The notes: a model not told the origin generated them from the sequence alone. Shown: positions 33,858 through 42,748, numbered from the stretch's first letter. The stretch: 64,000 bases of DNA from an uncultured Ramlibacter sp. (GCF_936925435.1 NZ_CAKZHQ010000025.1:1-64000), one strand, 5' to 3'. Program-made: numbers and translations.

Positions 33858-35246
33858 ATGTCAGACAACACCACCTCCGCACACCAGCCGCCGCCGCGCG
33901 CCAGCGCCGTCCCCACCTGGGGCCAGACCTTGCGGGTCTACCGGGAGCCGGCCACCCTGCGCATGCTGTTCCTGGGCTTTTCCGCCGGCCTGCCCCTGCT
34001 TCTGGTGCTGGGCACCCTGAGTTTCTGGCTGCGCGAGGCGGGCGTGGACCGCACCACCATCGGCAAGCTGTCCTGGGTGGGGCTGGCCTATGGCTTCAAG
34101 TGGGCCTGGGCTCCACTGGTCGACCGCCTGCCCCTGCCCTTGCTGACCCGCTGGCTGGGCCGGCGCCGCAGCTGGCTGCTGGTGTCGCAGCTGGCCATTG
34201 CCGCCGGCCTGGTGGGAATGGCGCTGAGCGACCCCAAGCTCGCACTCAACACCATCGTCTGGTGCGCCCTGGCCGTGGCCTTCGGCTCGGCCACGCAGGA
34301 CATCGCACTGGACGCCTTTCGCATCGAGTCGGCCGACATGCGCCGCCAGGCGGCGCTGGCCGCGGCCTACCAGACGGGCTACCGCATGGCCATGATCTGG
34401 GCCGGCGCCGGCGTGCTGTGGATCGCCGCTTGGGCCGAGCTGCCCGGCCAGGCGGGCTATCAGCAGGGCGCCTGGCAGGCGGCCTATCTGGTGATGGCGG
34501 CCTCGATGGCCGTGGGCGTGCTCACCGTGCTGCTGTCGCCCGAGCCGGCGCGGCGCGAACTGCCGCCGGCGAAGAACGCCGCCGACTGGCTGCGCAGCGC
34601 CCTGGTCGAACCCTTCGCCGACTTCCTGCGCCGCTACCGCTGGCAGGCAGCGCTGGTGCTGGGCCTGATCGCGGTCTACCGCATCAGCGACGTGGTGATG
34701 GGCATCATGGCCAACCCTTTTTACGTCGACATGGGTTTCACCAAGACCGAGGTGGCCAATGTCACCAAGGTCTACGGCGTCATCATGACCCTGGCCGGCG
34801 CCTTCCTGGGCGGCGTGCTGGCCCTGCGCGTGGGCGTGATGCGGGTGCTGATGCTGGGCGCCATCCTCAGCGCCGCCAGCAACCTGCTGTTCGCCTGGCT
34901 GGGCACACGCGGCCACGATGTGGGGGCTCTGGTCTTCGTCATCTCGGCCGACAACCTGGCCTCGGGCATCGCCTCGGCGGCCTTCATCGCCTACCTGTCG
35001 GGCCTCACCAACGTCAGCTACTCGGCGACGCAGTACGCCTTGTTCAGCTCGTTGATGCTGCTGCTGCCCAAGTTCCTGGCCGGTTATTCGGGCCAGTATG
35101 TGGACGCCTACGGCTACGCCAGCTTCTTCACCAGCACCGCCTGCCTGGGCCTGCCCGTGCTGCTGCTGGTCTGGCTCGCTTCCAGAATGAAACCGGTCGC
35201 CAGCCCCCGTCCAGTGGACGCAGAGCGCTCCCAAAACGATAGCTAG
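33858..35246 (+). CDS. AmpG-family MFS transporter
   Basis: FLGFSAGLPLLLVLGTLSFWLREAGVDRTTIGKLSWVGLAYGFKWAWAPLVDRLPLP, ATQDIALDAFRIE. Confidence 0.92.
   Translation: MSDNTTSAHQPPPRASAVPTWGQTLRVYREPATLRMLFLGFSAGLPLLLVLGTLSFWLREAGVDRTTIGKLSWVGLAYGFKWAWAPLVDRLPLPLLTRWLGRRRSWLLVSQLAIAAGLVGMALSDPKLALNTIVWCALAVAFGSATQDIALDAFRIESADMRRQAALAAAYQTGYRMAMIWAGAGVLWIAAWAELPGQAGYQQGAWQAAYLVMAASMAVGVLTVLLSPEPARRELPPAKNAADWLRSALVEPFADFLRRYRWQAALVLGLIAVYRISDVVMGIMANPFYVDMGFTKTEVANVTKVYGVIMTLAGAFLGGVLALRVGVMRVLMLGAILSAASNLLFAWLGTRGHDVGALVFVISADNLASGIASAAFIAYLSGLTNVSYSATQYALFSSLMLLLPKFLAGYSGQYVDAYGYASFFTSTACLGLPVLLLVWLASRMKPVASPRPVDAERSQNDS
35227..35244 (+). repeat. Dispersed 3'-end repeat, truncated core copy D
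   Basis: GCTCCCAAAACGATAGCT, same core (GCTCC...ATAGC) as copies A and B, at the ampG stop codon. Confidence 0.45.
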
Positions 35247-36721
35247 AGGGCGGCTGCAAGGGCGGCCAGGGCGTGGCGCTGCAGCTTGCCCAGGGCGGTG
35301 CGGGGCAGGGCTGCCACGCGCAGCCAGCGCCGCGGCAGCTTGTAGCGGGCCAGCCGCGCCGCCAGGAAGTCCTGCAGTTCCTGGTCGCCGGCCAGCGCGC
35401 CCGGCCGCAGCACCACCGCCACGGCGACGATCTCGCCCCACTGCGCGTCTGGCAGGCCAAAGGCGGCGCACTCGGCCACCGCCGGATGCGCCGCCAGCGG
35501 GCTCTCAATCTCGGCCGGGTGGATGTTCTCGCCGCCGCAGATGATGATGTCCTTGGCCCGTCCCACCACGCTGTAGCTGCCGTCGGCCGCCTGGCTGGCC
35601 AGGTCGCCGCTGTGGAACCAGCCCTGGCTATCGCAGGCCGGCTGCTGCGGCCAGTAGTACCGCACGACGTTCGGGCCGCGCAGCAGCAGCTCACCGACGC
35701 CGTCGCGCACCTGCGCCAGCCGCACCTCCACTGCGGGCGCCGGCCAGCCGCAGGAGCCCACATGGCTCAAGGCATGGTCCGGCGGCAGGGCGATCGAGAA
35801 GGGTCCGGTCTCGGTGGCACCATAGACATTGCACACCGGAACACCGCGCACATGGAAGGCCTGCACCAGCGGCGCCGGCAGCAGGCTGGAGCCGGCCCAG
35901 ACCGCGCGCAGGCAGGACAGATCGGTGCCCGGCCACAGGCCATGCTCGGCCAGCGCCTTCATGGTGGCGGGCACCTGCAGCGTCAGGCTAGGGCGCTGCT
36001 GCGCGATCACCTGCAAGACGGCTTGCGCTTGAAACCGCGCATGCAGCAGCACCTGGGCGCCGGCATACAGGGCCGGCAGGGTCTGGATGCACAGGCCGCC
36101 CACATGGAACAGCGGCAACACCGTCAGCACCACATCGGCCGGCGTCATCTGCTGCACGGCGCTGGCCATGCGCATATTGGCCAGCAGCATGGCCTGGGTG
36201 TGGACCGCGGCCTTGGCCTGGCTGGTCGTGCCCGAGGTATAGACCAGCAGCGCCGGCGCATCGGCGTCGTCCTGCACCGGCGCCGCCGGATGCGCGTGCG
36301 CCGCCTGCAGGTCGTGCACACCATGGGCCGGCAGGCCGTGGCGGCGCGCCAGATCCTGCGCAGCAGCCGCCCATTGGCCGTCGTGCACGATGCGGCAAGG
36401 CGCGCAATCGGCCAGCAGGACATCCCACTCGGCCGGCGCCAGCCGGAAGTTCAGGGGCAGCAGGATGGCGCCGATGCGCGCCAGCGCGAACAGCAGCAGC
36501 AATTGACTGGGATGGTTCAGGCCCAGCCATGCGACGCGGTCGCCGGGCCGCAGGCCCCAGCCATGCCAGAGCAGACAGGCCAGGGCATCGGCCTGGCGGG
36601 CCAAAGCGCCATACGTGAGCTGCCGGCCCTCGAAGCACAGCGCGCTCGCATCGTGCCGGCTGGCCGCGTGCCGGGCCAGCATTTCGGCGAACGTGAGCGG
36701 GGGATGCGGCGCCATTGCCAT
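35243..36721 (-). CDS. AMP-dependent acyl-CoA synthetase/ligase
   Basis: LLVYTSGTTSQAKAAVHTQ, NVYGATETGPFSIAL, GELLLRGPNVVRYYW, GGENIHPAEIE motifs. Confidence 0.92.
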   Translation of the reverse strand: MAMAPHPPLTFAEMLARHAASRHDASALCFEGRQLTYGALARQADALACLLWHGWGLRPGDRVAWLGLNHPSQLLLLFALARIGAILLPLNFRLAPAEWDVLLADCAPCRIVHDGQWAAAAQDLARRHGLPAHGVHDLQAAHAHPAAPVQDDADAPALLVYTSGTTSQAKAAVHTQAMLLANMRMASAVQQMTPADVVLTVLPLFHVGGLCIQTLPALYAGAQVLLHARFQAQAVLQVIAQQRPSLTLQVPATMKALAEHGLWPGTDLSCLRAVWAGSSLLPAPLVQAFHVRGVPVCNVYGATETGPFSIALPPDHALSHVGSCGWPAPAVEVRLAQVRDGVGELLLRGPNVVRYYWPQQPACDSQGWFHSGDLASQAADGSYSVVGRAKDIIICGGENIHPAEIESPLAAHPAVAECAAFGLPDAQWGEIVAVAVVLRPGALAGDQELQDFLAARLARYKLPRRWLRVAALPRTALGKLQRHALAALAAAL

Positions 36722-36810
36722 TTACCTAACTTTACCGCCGCTTCAAGCCCTGGCGATCTGCGGCACCCAAGATGGTCCCCATGGACGCCTCAAGTCATTA
36801 CCATCCGCTC

Positions 36811-37524
36811 ATGCAGCAACTTCTGATGATCGAGGACGACACGCGGCTGGCCCAGATGGTGGGTGAGTACCTGGAGCGCTCGGGCTTCGGCGTCACCCAC
36901 GCCATCGACGCCAAGGCCGGCCTGGCCCTGCTGCAGGCCCCGCCCACGGGCAGCGCGCCCGACCTGGTCATCCTGGACCTGATGCTGCCCGACATGGACG
37001 GCCTGGAGGTCTGCCGCCGCGTGCGCGCCATGCCCGACGAGACCGGCAAGGTGCCGGTGCTGATGCTCACCGCCAAGGGCGACCCGATGGACCGCATCGT
37101 CGGCCTGGAACTGGGCGCCGACGACTACCTGCCCAAGCCCTTCGAGCCGCGCGAGCTGCTGGCGCGCATCCGCGCCATCCTGCGCCGGCGCGGCGAGGGC
37201 GCGCCGCCGGCCGCCAAGACAATGCGCTTCGGCAGCCTGGAGATCGACCGCGACGCCCGCACTGTCACCGTGGCGGGCCAGAACGCCGAGCTGACGTCCT
37301 ACCAGTTCGACCTGCTGATCGCGCTGGCCGAGCGCGCCGGCCGCGTGCTCACGCGCGATCAGATCATGGAAGCCGTGCGCGGCCGCGAGCTCGAGGCCTT
37401 CGACCGCTCGATCGACGTCCATATGGGCCGCATCCGCGCCGCGATCGAGGCCGACCCGAAAAGCCCCAAGCGCATCCTCACAGTGCGCGGCGTAGGCTAC
37501 GTCTTCGCGAAACAGCAAGAATGA
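36811..37524 (+). CDS. OmpR-family response regulator
   Basis: MQQLLMIEDDTRLAQMVGEYL...LVILDLMLPDMDGLEVCRRVR, GADDYLPKPFEPRELLARI, winged-helix C-terminus. Confidence 0.95.
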   Translation: MQQLLMIEDDTRLAQMVGEYLERSGFGVTHAIDAKAGLALLQAPPTGSAPDLVILDLMLPDMDGLEVCRRVRAMPDETGKVPVLMLTAKGDPMDRIVGLELGADDYLPKPFEPRELLARIRAILRRRGEGAPPAAKTMRFGSLEIDRDARTVTVAGQNAELTSYQFDLLIALAERAGRVLTRDQIMEAVRGRELEAFDRSIDVHMGRIRAAIEADPKSPKRILTVRGVGYVFAKQQE

Positions 37525-38702
37525 ACGCCCCCCCGTTGCGCAGATTCCAGCTGCCCCTGTATCTGCGCATCTGGCTGGCCGTGGTGCTGGCGGTGGTGGT
37601 GCTCACTGTCGCTTTCGGCTGGCTCTGGCGCGTCAACAGCGAACAGGGGCCGATGCGCGAGCTGCTGGTGCGCAACGAGGCCGGCGACATCCTGGGCCAG
37701 ACCCGCGGCCGGCCGGTGCGCGTGCCCGGCCAGGGCGTGGAGTTCGAGGTGCCCATGAAGGACGGCAGCACCCTGATCGTGCAATTGCCGCCGCGCCAGC
37801 GTGCGCCTGGTGAGGGCCCGCCCAGCCGGCCCTGGCTGCGCGGCACCAGCGGCTTTTTCTGGATGCTGGGCATCGTGGCGCTGGCCGTGGCAGTCGGCAC
37901 CTACCCCATCGTCCGCCGGCTGACCCTGCGGCTCGAAGACCTGCGCCGCGGCGTCGAACGCTGGGGCGAAGGCGAACTGGGCACACGGGTGCCCGAGTCC
38001 GGCTCGGACGAGGTGGCCTTTCTCGCGCGGCGCTTCAATCACGCTGCCGAACGCATCGAGACGCTGGTCAAGAGCCACAAGTCGCTGCTGGCCAATGCAT
38101 CGCACGAGCTACGCTCGCCGCTGACGCGCATCCGCATGGGCCTGGAACTCATGGAAGGGCAGCCGTCTGCCACGTTCAAACAGGAGATCACCCGCAACAT
38201 CGCCGAGCTGGACCAGCTGATCGACGAGATCCTACTGGCCAGCCGCCTGGACGCGCGCGAAGCCGACATGGGCACGGTGGAGACTGTGGACTTGACCGGG
38301 CTGGCCGCCGAAGAATGCGCGCGTGCCGGCGCCGAGCTGGTGGAGAGCAGCCACGACCAGGCCGTGCTGGTGCAGGGCGTGGCCAAGCTGCTGCGCCGCG
38401 CCATCCGCAACCTGCTGGAGAACGCCCGCCGCTACAGCGACGGGACGGTGACGATGGAAGTGCGGCAGGAAGGCGCACAGGCCGTGGTGCGCGTGCGCGA
38501 CCGCGGCCCCGGCGTACCGCCGGCGCAGCGCGAACGCATCTTCGAGCCCTTCTACAGATTGCCCGGCGCCAGCGAACGTGCCGGCGGCGTGGGCCTGGGG
38601 CTGGCCCTGGTGAAATCCATCGCGCAGCGCCATGGCGGCAGCGTGCGTTGTGAAGGGCAGGAAGGCGGCGGCGCCTGCTTCGTGCTCGGCATGCCGCTGT
38701 GA
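37521..38702 (+). CDS. Sensor histidine kinase (HAMP, HisKA, HATPase)
   Basis: LANASHELRSPLTRIRMGLELM, NLLENARRYSDGTVTM, RDRGPGVPPAQRERIFEPFYRLPG, GVGLGLALVKSIAQRHGG; ATGA overlap with response regulator. Confidence 0.95.
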   Translation: MNAPPLRRFQLPLYLRIWLAVVLAVVVLTVAFGWLWRVNSEQGPMRELLVRNEAGDILGQTRGRPVRVPGQGVEFEVPMKDGSTLIVQLPPRQRAPGEGPPSRPWLRGTSGFFWMLGIVALAVAVGTYPIVRRLTLRLEDLRRGVERWGEGELGTRVPESGSDEVAFLARRFNHAAERIETLVKSHKSLLANASHELRSPLTRIRMGLELMEGQPSATFKQEITRNIAELDQLIDEILLASRLDAREADMGTVETVDLTGLAAEECARAGAELVESSHDQAVLVQGVAKLLRRAIRNLLENARRYSDGTVTMEVRQEGAQAVVRVRDRGPGVPPAQRERIFEPFYRLPGASERAGGVGLGLALVKSIAQRHGGSVRCEGQEGGGACFVLGMPL

Positions 38703-38879
38703 CCAGATGTAATGCGGAGTAAAAGACTTTCGCAAGGCTCGCCAGCCGTGCCAAAAGTCACCAATATTCCGCTGCGAAAGCGCCGCAGCGGCTGCACCCT
38801 CCCTCAAATAGGGGATGCGCGGGGATGCGGGCCCACCTACAGTTCATCCATTGCTGTCACGCACGACAAACCAGATCCG

Positions 38880-38956
38880 CCGCAAGGCTCCAAGTCTCCC
38901 AACGACGTCCTTCTCTCAAGGACTTTACACAGCCACCGCGAGGTGGCTGTTTTTTT
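38880..38956 (+). ncRNA. Candidate small RNA (5' end undefined)
   Basis: Hairpin GTCCTT-CTCTC-AAGGAC (38907-38923), 5-nt linker, then intrinsic terminator with U-run, in a 340-bp intergenic gap. Confidence 0.4.
38929..38956 (+). terminator. Rho-independent terminator
   Basis: ACAGCCACC-GCGA-GGTGGCTGT followed by TTTTTT; perfect 9-bp stem. Confidence 0.88.
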
Positions 38957-38968
38957 GGCCGCGAGGTC

Positions 38969-38999
38969 TTGACCCTCAAGTGGCTTGAGGTCTTATCTT
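38969..38999 (+). promoter_or_regulatory. MerR-type promoter/operator
   Basis: -35 TTGACC (38969-38974), 19-bp spacer, -10 TATCTT (38994-38999); spacer contains perfect dyad CCTCAAG-TGG-CTTGAGG (38974-38990). Confidence 0.8.
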
Positions 39000-39043
39000 T
39001 GCGGACGTGGGCGCTTTGCCCATGCATCAAAGGAAGTCGGCCC

Positions 39044-39322
39044 ATGAAACCCTGGAAACTCGTTCTCGGCGCCACAGCGGCCTGTGCAGCTTGCTGCGCG
39101 GCGCCCATCATCAGCGCGATGGCCGCCCTGGGCATTGGCACAGGGCTGTTCGCCGGCGGCGCAGCCTCACTCGGCGCGTACACGCAATCGTGGTTGCCAC
39201 TGGCGGCCGCAGGCGCCGCCCTCGCTGCTGTGGCCGGCGTGGCCGTCTGGAGGCGCAGGCGCCCCGCAGAGCGCACGAGCGGATGCGACTGCTCGCACGC
39301 GTGTGGCACCAAGGGAGTCTGA
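39044..39322 (+). CDS. Small Cys-rich membrane protein, MerT/MerF-like candidate metal transporter
   Basis: MKPWKLVLGATAACAACCAAPIISAMAALGIGTGLF (vicinal CC then P in TM1), second TM, C-terminal CDCSHAC. Confidence 0.7.
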   Translation: MKPWKLVLGATAACAACCAAPIISAMAALGIGTGLFAGGAASLGAYTQSWLPLAAAGAALAAVAGVAVWRRRRPAERTSGCDCSHACGTKGV

Positions 39323-39362
39323 GCGGTGCGGCCGCCTTTGCGCACCTGACTAAGATGGCGCC

Positions 39363-39836
39363 ATGAGCGCTGTCTTGCCCTTGTCCATTGGTGCCGCATC
39401 CAGGCAGAGCGGCTGCAGTGTGCCGACGATCCGTTACTACGAAGAGGTCGGCCTGCTGGCGGCCGCTGCGCGCACCGATGGCAACCAGCGGCACTACGAC
39501 GATGCGGCCATGCGGCGCCTGAGCTTCATCCGCCGCTGCCGCGACTTCGGGTTCAGCATCGAACAGGTGCGCGGGTTGCTCGGCCTGGTGGACCAGCCGG
39601 GCCGGGACTGCGCCGAGGTGCGTGACATCGCCCAGGTGCAGCTGCAGGAGGTGCAGACAAAGCTCGCGCAACTCCAGTCCCTGGAGGCCAGCCTCGCCGC
39701 CTTTGTGAACAGCTGCAATACGGGATGCGCCGGCGGGCCGGCGCTAGCCTGCACCATCCTGGAGGACCTGACGCTGCCCGCGAGCGCTGGGCAGCAAAGC
39801 CCGGCAACTCGCGCGGCGCGGTCCTGTTGCTCCTGA
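39363..39836 (+). CDS. MerR-family metalloregulator
   Basis: SIGAASRQSGCSVPTIRYYEEVGLLAAAARTDGNQRHYDDAAMRRLSFIRRCRDFGFSIEQVRGLL; Cys in GRDCAEVRD and SCNTGCAGGPALAC loop. Confidence 0.92.
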   Translation: MSAVLPLSIGAASRQSGCSVPTIRYYEEVGLLAAAARTDGNQRHYDDAAMRRLSFIRRCRDFGFSIEQVRGLLGLVDQPGRDCAEVRDIAQVQLQEVQTKLAQLQSLEASLAAFVNSCNTGCAGGPALACTILEDLTLPASAGQQSPATRAARSCCS

Positions 39837-39858
39837 TTCGCGCCTCTGGCGCGCCGCC

Positions 39859-40470
39859 TCAGAGCGGAAAAGCGGGCAGCGGCGCCGCAGTCCCGGGCCG
39901 CGCCGGTGTGCGGGCCACATTCATCAGCCACGAGACCATCACGAAGTAGCCCAGCAGGGTCGACAGTTCGACCACACCTTGCTCGCCGAACTGCGCCAGC
40001 GCACGCTGCCAGGTCGGTTCGCTGACGCCGTGCGACTGCAACTGTTCGCGGGCAAAGTCCAGCGCGATCTCCTCGTCCGCCGCCAGCGGCTGCGCACGCG
40101 CGCCCAGGCGCAGGGCCTCGACCGCCTCGGCCGCAACACCGGCCTGCACGGCCAGAGGCGCATGCATCTGCCATTCGAACTGGTTGCCCACGTGGCGCGC
40201 GGCGGCGCAGGTGGCCAGCTCGCGGATGCGCGGCTGCAGCACGCTGTCAAAACGCAGGTACTCGCCGACTTTTGCCACGCGCTCGAGCAGCTCGGGGCTG
40301 CGCAGCAGCGGCAGGAAGGGGCCATAGACGCCCTTGCGCGGCCCGTCGATCAGGGCCTGCGCGGCGGCGCGCTGGGCTGCATCCATGCTGTCGGCAGCCG
40401 GCATCGGCAGGCGCTCGCGCGCCGGCAGGCCGGAGCCCTGGACGGTGCTGGAAGAGGTGGTGTCGGCCAT
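39859..40470 (-). CDS. Carboxymuconolactone decarboxylase family protein
   Basis: RIRELATCAAARHVGNQFEWQMHAPLAVQAGVAAEAVEALR. Confidence 0.85.
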   Translation of the reverse strand: MADTTSSSTVQGSGLPARERLPMPAADSMDAAQRAAAQALIDGPRKGVYGPFLPLLRSPELLERVAKVGEYLRFDSVLQPRIRELATCAAARHVGNQFEWQMHAPLAVQAGVAAEAVEALRLGARAQPLAADEEIALDFAREQLQSHGVSEPTWQRALAQFGEQGVVELSTLLGYFVMVSWLMNVARTPARPGTAAPLPAFPL

Positions 40471-40483
40471 GGAGAGTTTCCTT

Positions 40484-41479
40484 TCAGGCGTACAGCGCCT
40501 GCAGCACGCGCTGCGGCGTGATGTCGAGCAGGCAGCGCGTGTGGCCCAGCGGGCAGTCGCGTTCGAAGCAGGGAGCGCAGTCCAGCGGCGGCTGGTAGGC
40601 CGGATCGTCCTTGAGCCAGAGCACGCGGGCCTTGTCGTTGAGCGGTGGTGTGTGCAGCGGACTGGACGAGCCATAGACCGCCACCTGCGGCACGCCAAAG
40701 GCGGCGGCCACGTGCATCAGGCCCGAGTCGTTGCTGACCACGGCGCGCGCGCCGGCGATCAGGGCGAAGGCTTCCATCAGTGAGGTCTTGCCCGCCAGGT
40801 TCAGGCACTTGCCCGGACCGGCCTGGGCGGCGATCTCCTCGCACAGCGGCGCTTCCTTGCCCGAGCCCAGCAGCACGGTCGGCTGGTCCAGCAGGCCAGC
40901 CAGCTGCGCGAAGTGGGCGGCAGGCCAGCGCTTGGCCGGGCCGTACTCGGCGCCCGGGGCGAAGACCGTATAGCCCTTCGCCACCAAGCCCTGGCGGGCC
41001 AATGCCGCGGCGATGTCGGCATCTGCGATGCGCAGCTGCGGCCTGTCCTGGTCCAGCCCCTCCTTGTCGCCGCTGAGCGCCGAATAAAAAGCCACCATGG
41101 GCGGCTTGTTCTTCGGGTTCTTCAGCCTGTGCGTGAGCAGGCCGACGCGGGCCTCGCCCAGGTAACCCACGCGCCGCGGGATGCTGGCCAGAAAGGGCAG
41201 CAGCGCGCTCTTGAGGGAATTGGGCAGCACATAGGCCGCATCGAAACGGCCCTCGATCTGGCGCGCGATGGAACGCCGCGCCTTGAACTGCAGGCCGCCG
41301 TGCTGGAAGGGGAACTCGATGACCTCGGCCACCTGGGGCATGGCCCGGTAGACCGGCGCCACCCAGGGCAGCGCGCCCACGGTGAGCCGCTCACCGCGCG
41401 CATGGAGCCGCCGCATCAGCGGCTCGGTCATCACCGCGTCGCCGATCCATTGCGGCGCGATGACCAGGGAGTTGCTCAA
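40484..41479 (-). CDS. waaF: Lipopolysaccharide heptosyltransferase II
   Basis: SLVIAPQWIGDAVMTEPLMRRLHARG...VLPNSLKSALLPFLASIPRRVGYLGEAR...VVSNDSGLMHVAAAFGVPQVAVYGSSSPLHTPPL; TTG start. Confidence 0.93.
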   Translation of the reverse strand: MSNSLVIAPQWIGDAVMTEPLMRRLHARGERLTVGALPWVAPVYRAMPQVAEVIEFPFQHGGLQFKARRSIARQIEGRFDAAYVLPNSLKSALLPFLASIPRRVGYLGEARVGLLTHRLKNPKNKPPMVAFYSALSGDKEGLDQDRPQLRIADADIAAALARQGLVAKGYTVFAPGAEYGPAKRWPAAHFAQLAGLLDQPTVLLGSGKEAPLCEEIAAQAGPGKCLNLAGKTSLMEAFALIAGARAVVSNDSGLMHVAAAFGVPQVAVYGSSSPLHTPPLNDKARVLWLKDDPAYQPPLDCAPCFERDCPLGHTRCLLDITPQRVLQALYA

Positions 41480-41484
41480 AGGAT

Positions 41485-41555
41485 GTCATTGCGGGCTCGA
41501 CCCGCAATCCATGGCTGGCACGCCGCGATGGATGCCGGATCAAGTCCGGCATGAC
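41485..41555. repeat. REP/BIME-like double-hairpin palindromic element
   Basis: GTCAT-TGCGGG-CTCGA-CCCGCA-ATCCAT ... ATGGAT/TGCCGGA-TCAAG-TCCGGCA-TGAC; nested inverted repeats. Confidence 0.7.
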
Positions 41556-41560
41556 AGACC

Positions 41561-41770
41561 TTAGTGGCCAGCACCAAAATGCTCGCCGGCCTTGAGCTTG
41601 TACACCGTGCCGCAATAAGGGCACTTGGCTTCGCCTGTCGCAGCCACGTCCAGGTAAACCTTGGGGTGGCTGTTCCACAGCTTCATGTCGGCCATGGCGC
41701 TGGGGCAGTAGACCCCGCCGTGGCTGTTCAGGTCCTTGGCCAGCAGTTCGATCGGTGCGTTGGTGCTCAT
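41561..41770 (-). CDS. Zinc-finger domain protein (zf-CHCC type)
   Basis: 69 aa; GGVYCPSAMADMKLWNSHPKVYLDVAATGEAKCPYCGTVYKL. Confidence 0.85.
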   Translation of the reverse strand: MSTNAPIELLAKDLNSHGGVYCPSAMADMKLWNSHPKVYLDVAATGEAKCPYCGTVYKLKAGEHFGAGH

Positions 41771-41774
41771 GGGA

Positions 41775-42710
41775 TCAGACCTTGGCCAGCCAGTGGGCGT
41801 ATTTGGGATTGCGGCCGTTGACGATGTCGAAAAAGGCGCTCTGGATCTTCTCGGTGATGGGGCCGCGCGAGCCGGCGCCGATCTCGATGCGGTCGAGTTC
41901 GCGGATGGGCGTGACTTCGGCGGCGGTGCCGGTGAAGAAGGCCTCGTCGGCGATGTAGACCTCGTCGCGGGTGATGCGCTTTTGCACCAGCTCCAGGCCC
42001 AGGTCCTTGCAGATGTGGGAGACGGTGTTGCGGGTGATGCCGTTGAGCGCGCCGGCCGACAGGTCGGGCGTGTAAACCACGCCGTCCTTGACCACGAAGA
42101 TGTTCTCGCCCGCGCCTTCGCTGACGAAACCCGAGGCGTCCAGCAGCAAGGCCTCGTCGTAGCCGTCGTCCAGGGCTTCCATGTTGGCCAGGATGGAGTT
42201 GCTGTAGTTGCTCACCGCCTTGGCCTGCGTCATGGTGATGTTGACGTGGTGGCGCGTGTAGCTGGAGGTCTTGACGCGGATGCCGCGCTTCATGCCCTCT
42301 TCACCCAGGTAGGCGCCCCAGGCCCAGGCCGCGACCATCAGGTGGATGGTGTTGCCCTTGGGGCTGACGCCCAGCTTTTGCGAGCCGATCCAGGTCAGCG
42401 GGCGCAGGTAGCAGCTCTCGAGCTTGTTGGCGCGGACCACGGCCTTCTGCGCCTCGTTGACTTCTTCCTTGCTGAAAGGAATCTTCATGCGCAGGATCTT
42501 GGCGCTGTTGAACAGGCGCTCGGTGTGCTCTTCCAGGCGGAAGATCGCCGTGCCATCGACGGTGTTGTAGGCGCGCACGCCTTCGAACGCGCCGCAGCCG
42601 TAGTGCAAGGTGTGGGTCAGCACGTGGATCTTGGCGTCGCGCCAGTCCACCATCTCGCCATCCATCCAGATCTTGCCGTCGCGGTCGGCCATGGAAGGTA
42701 CAACGCTCAT
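41775..42710 (-). CDS. ilvE: Branched-chain amino acid aminotransferase
   Basis: MADRDGKIWMDGEMVDWRDAKIHVLTHTLHYGCGAFEGVRAY... Confidence 0.95.
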   Translation of the reverse strand: MSVVPSMADRDGKIWMDGEMVDWRDAKIHVLTHTLHYGCGAFEGVRAYNTVDGTAIFRLEEHTERLFNSAKILRMKIPFSKEEVNEAQKAVVRANKLESCYLRPLTWIGSQKLGVSPKGNTIHLMVAAWAWGAYLGEEGMKRGIRVKTSSYTRHHVNITMTQAKAVSNYSNSILANMEALDDGYDEALLLDASGFVSEGAGENIFVVKDGVVYTPDLSAGALNGITRNTVSHICKDLGLELVQKRITRDEVYIADEAFFTGTAAEVTPIRELDRIEIGAGSRGPITEKIQSAFFDIVNGRNPKYAHWLAKV

Positions 42711-42748
42711 GTCTCGTCCTTTGGGGTCAGGGAAGCAAAGGCTGGATT

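Noticed and set aside
38769-38791. Hairpin CCGCTGCG-AAAGCGC-CGCAGCGG as kinase terminator
   Set aside because: No U-run follows; kept only as structure within the candidate sRNA region
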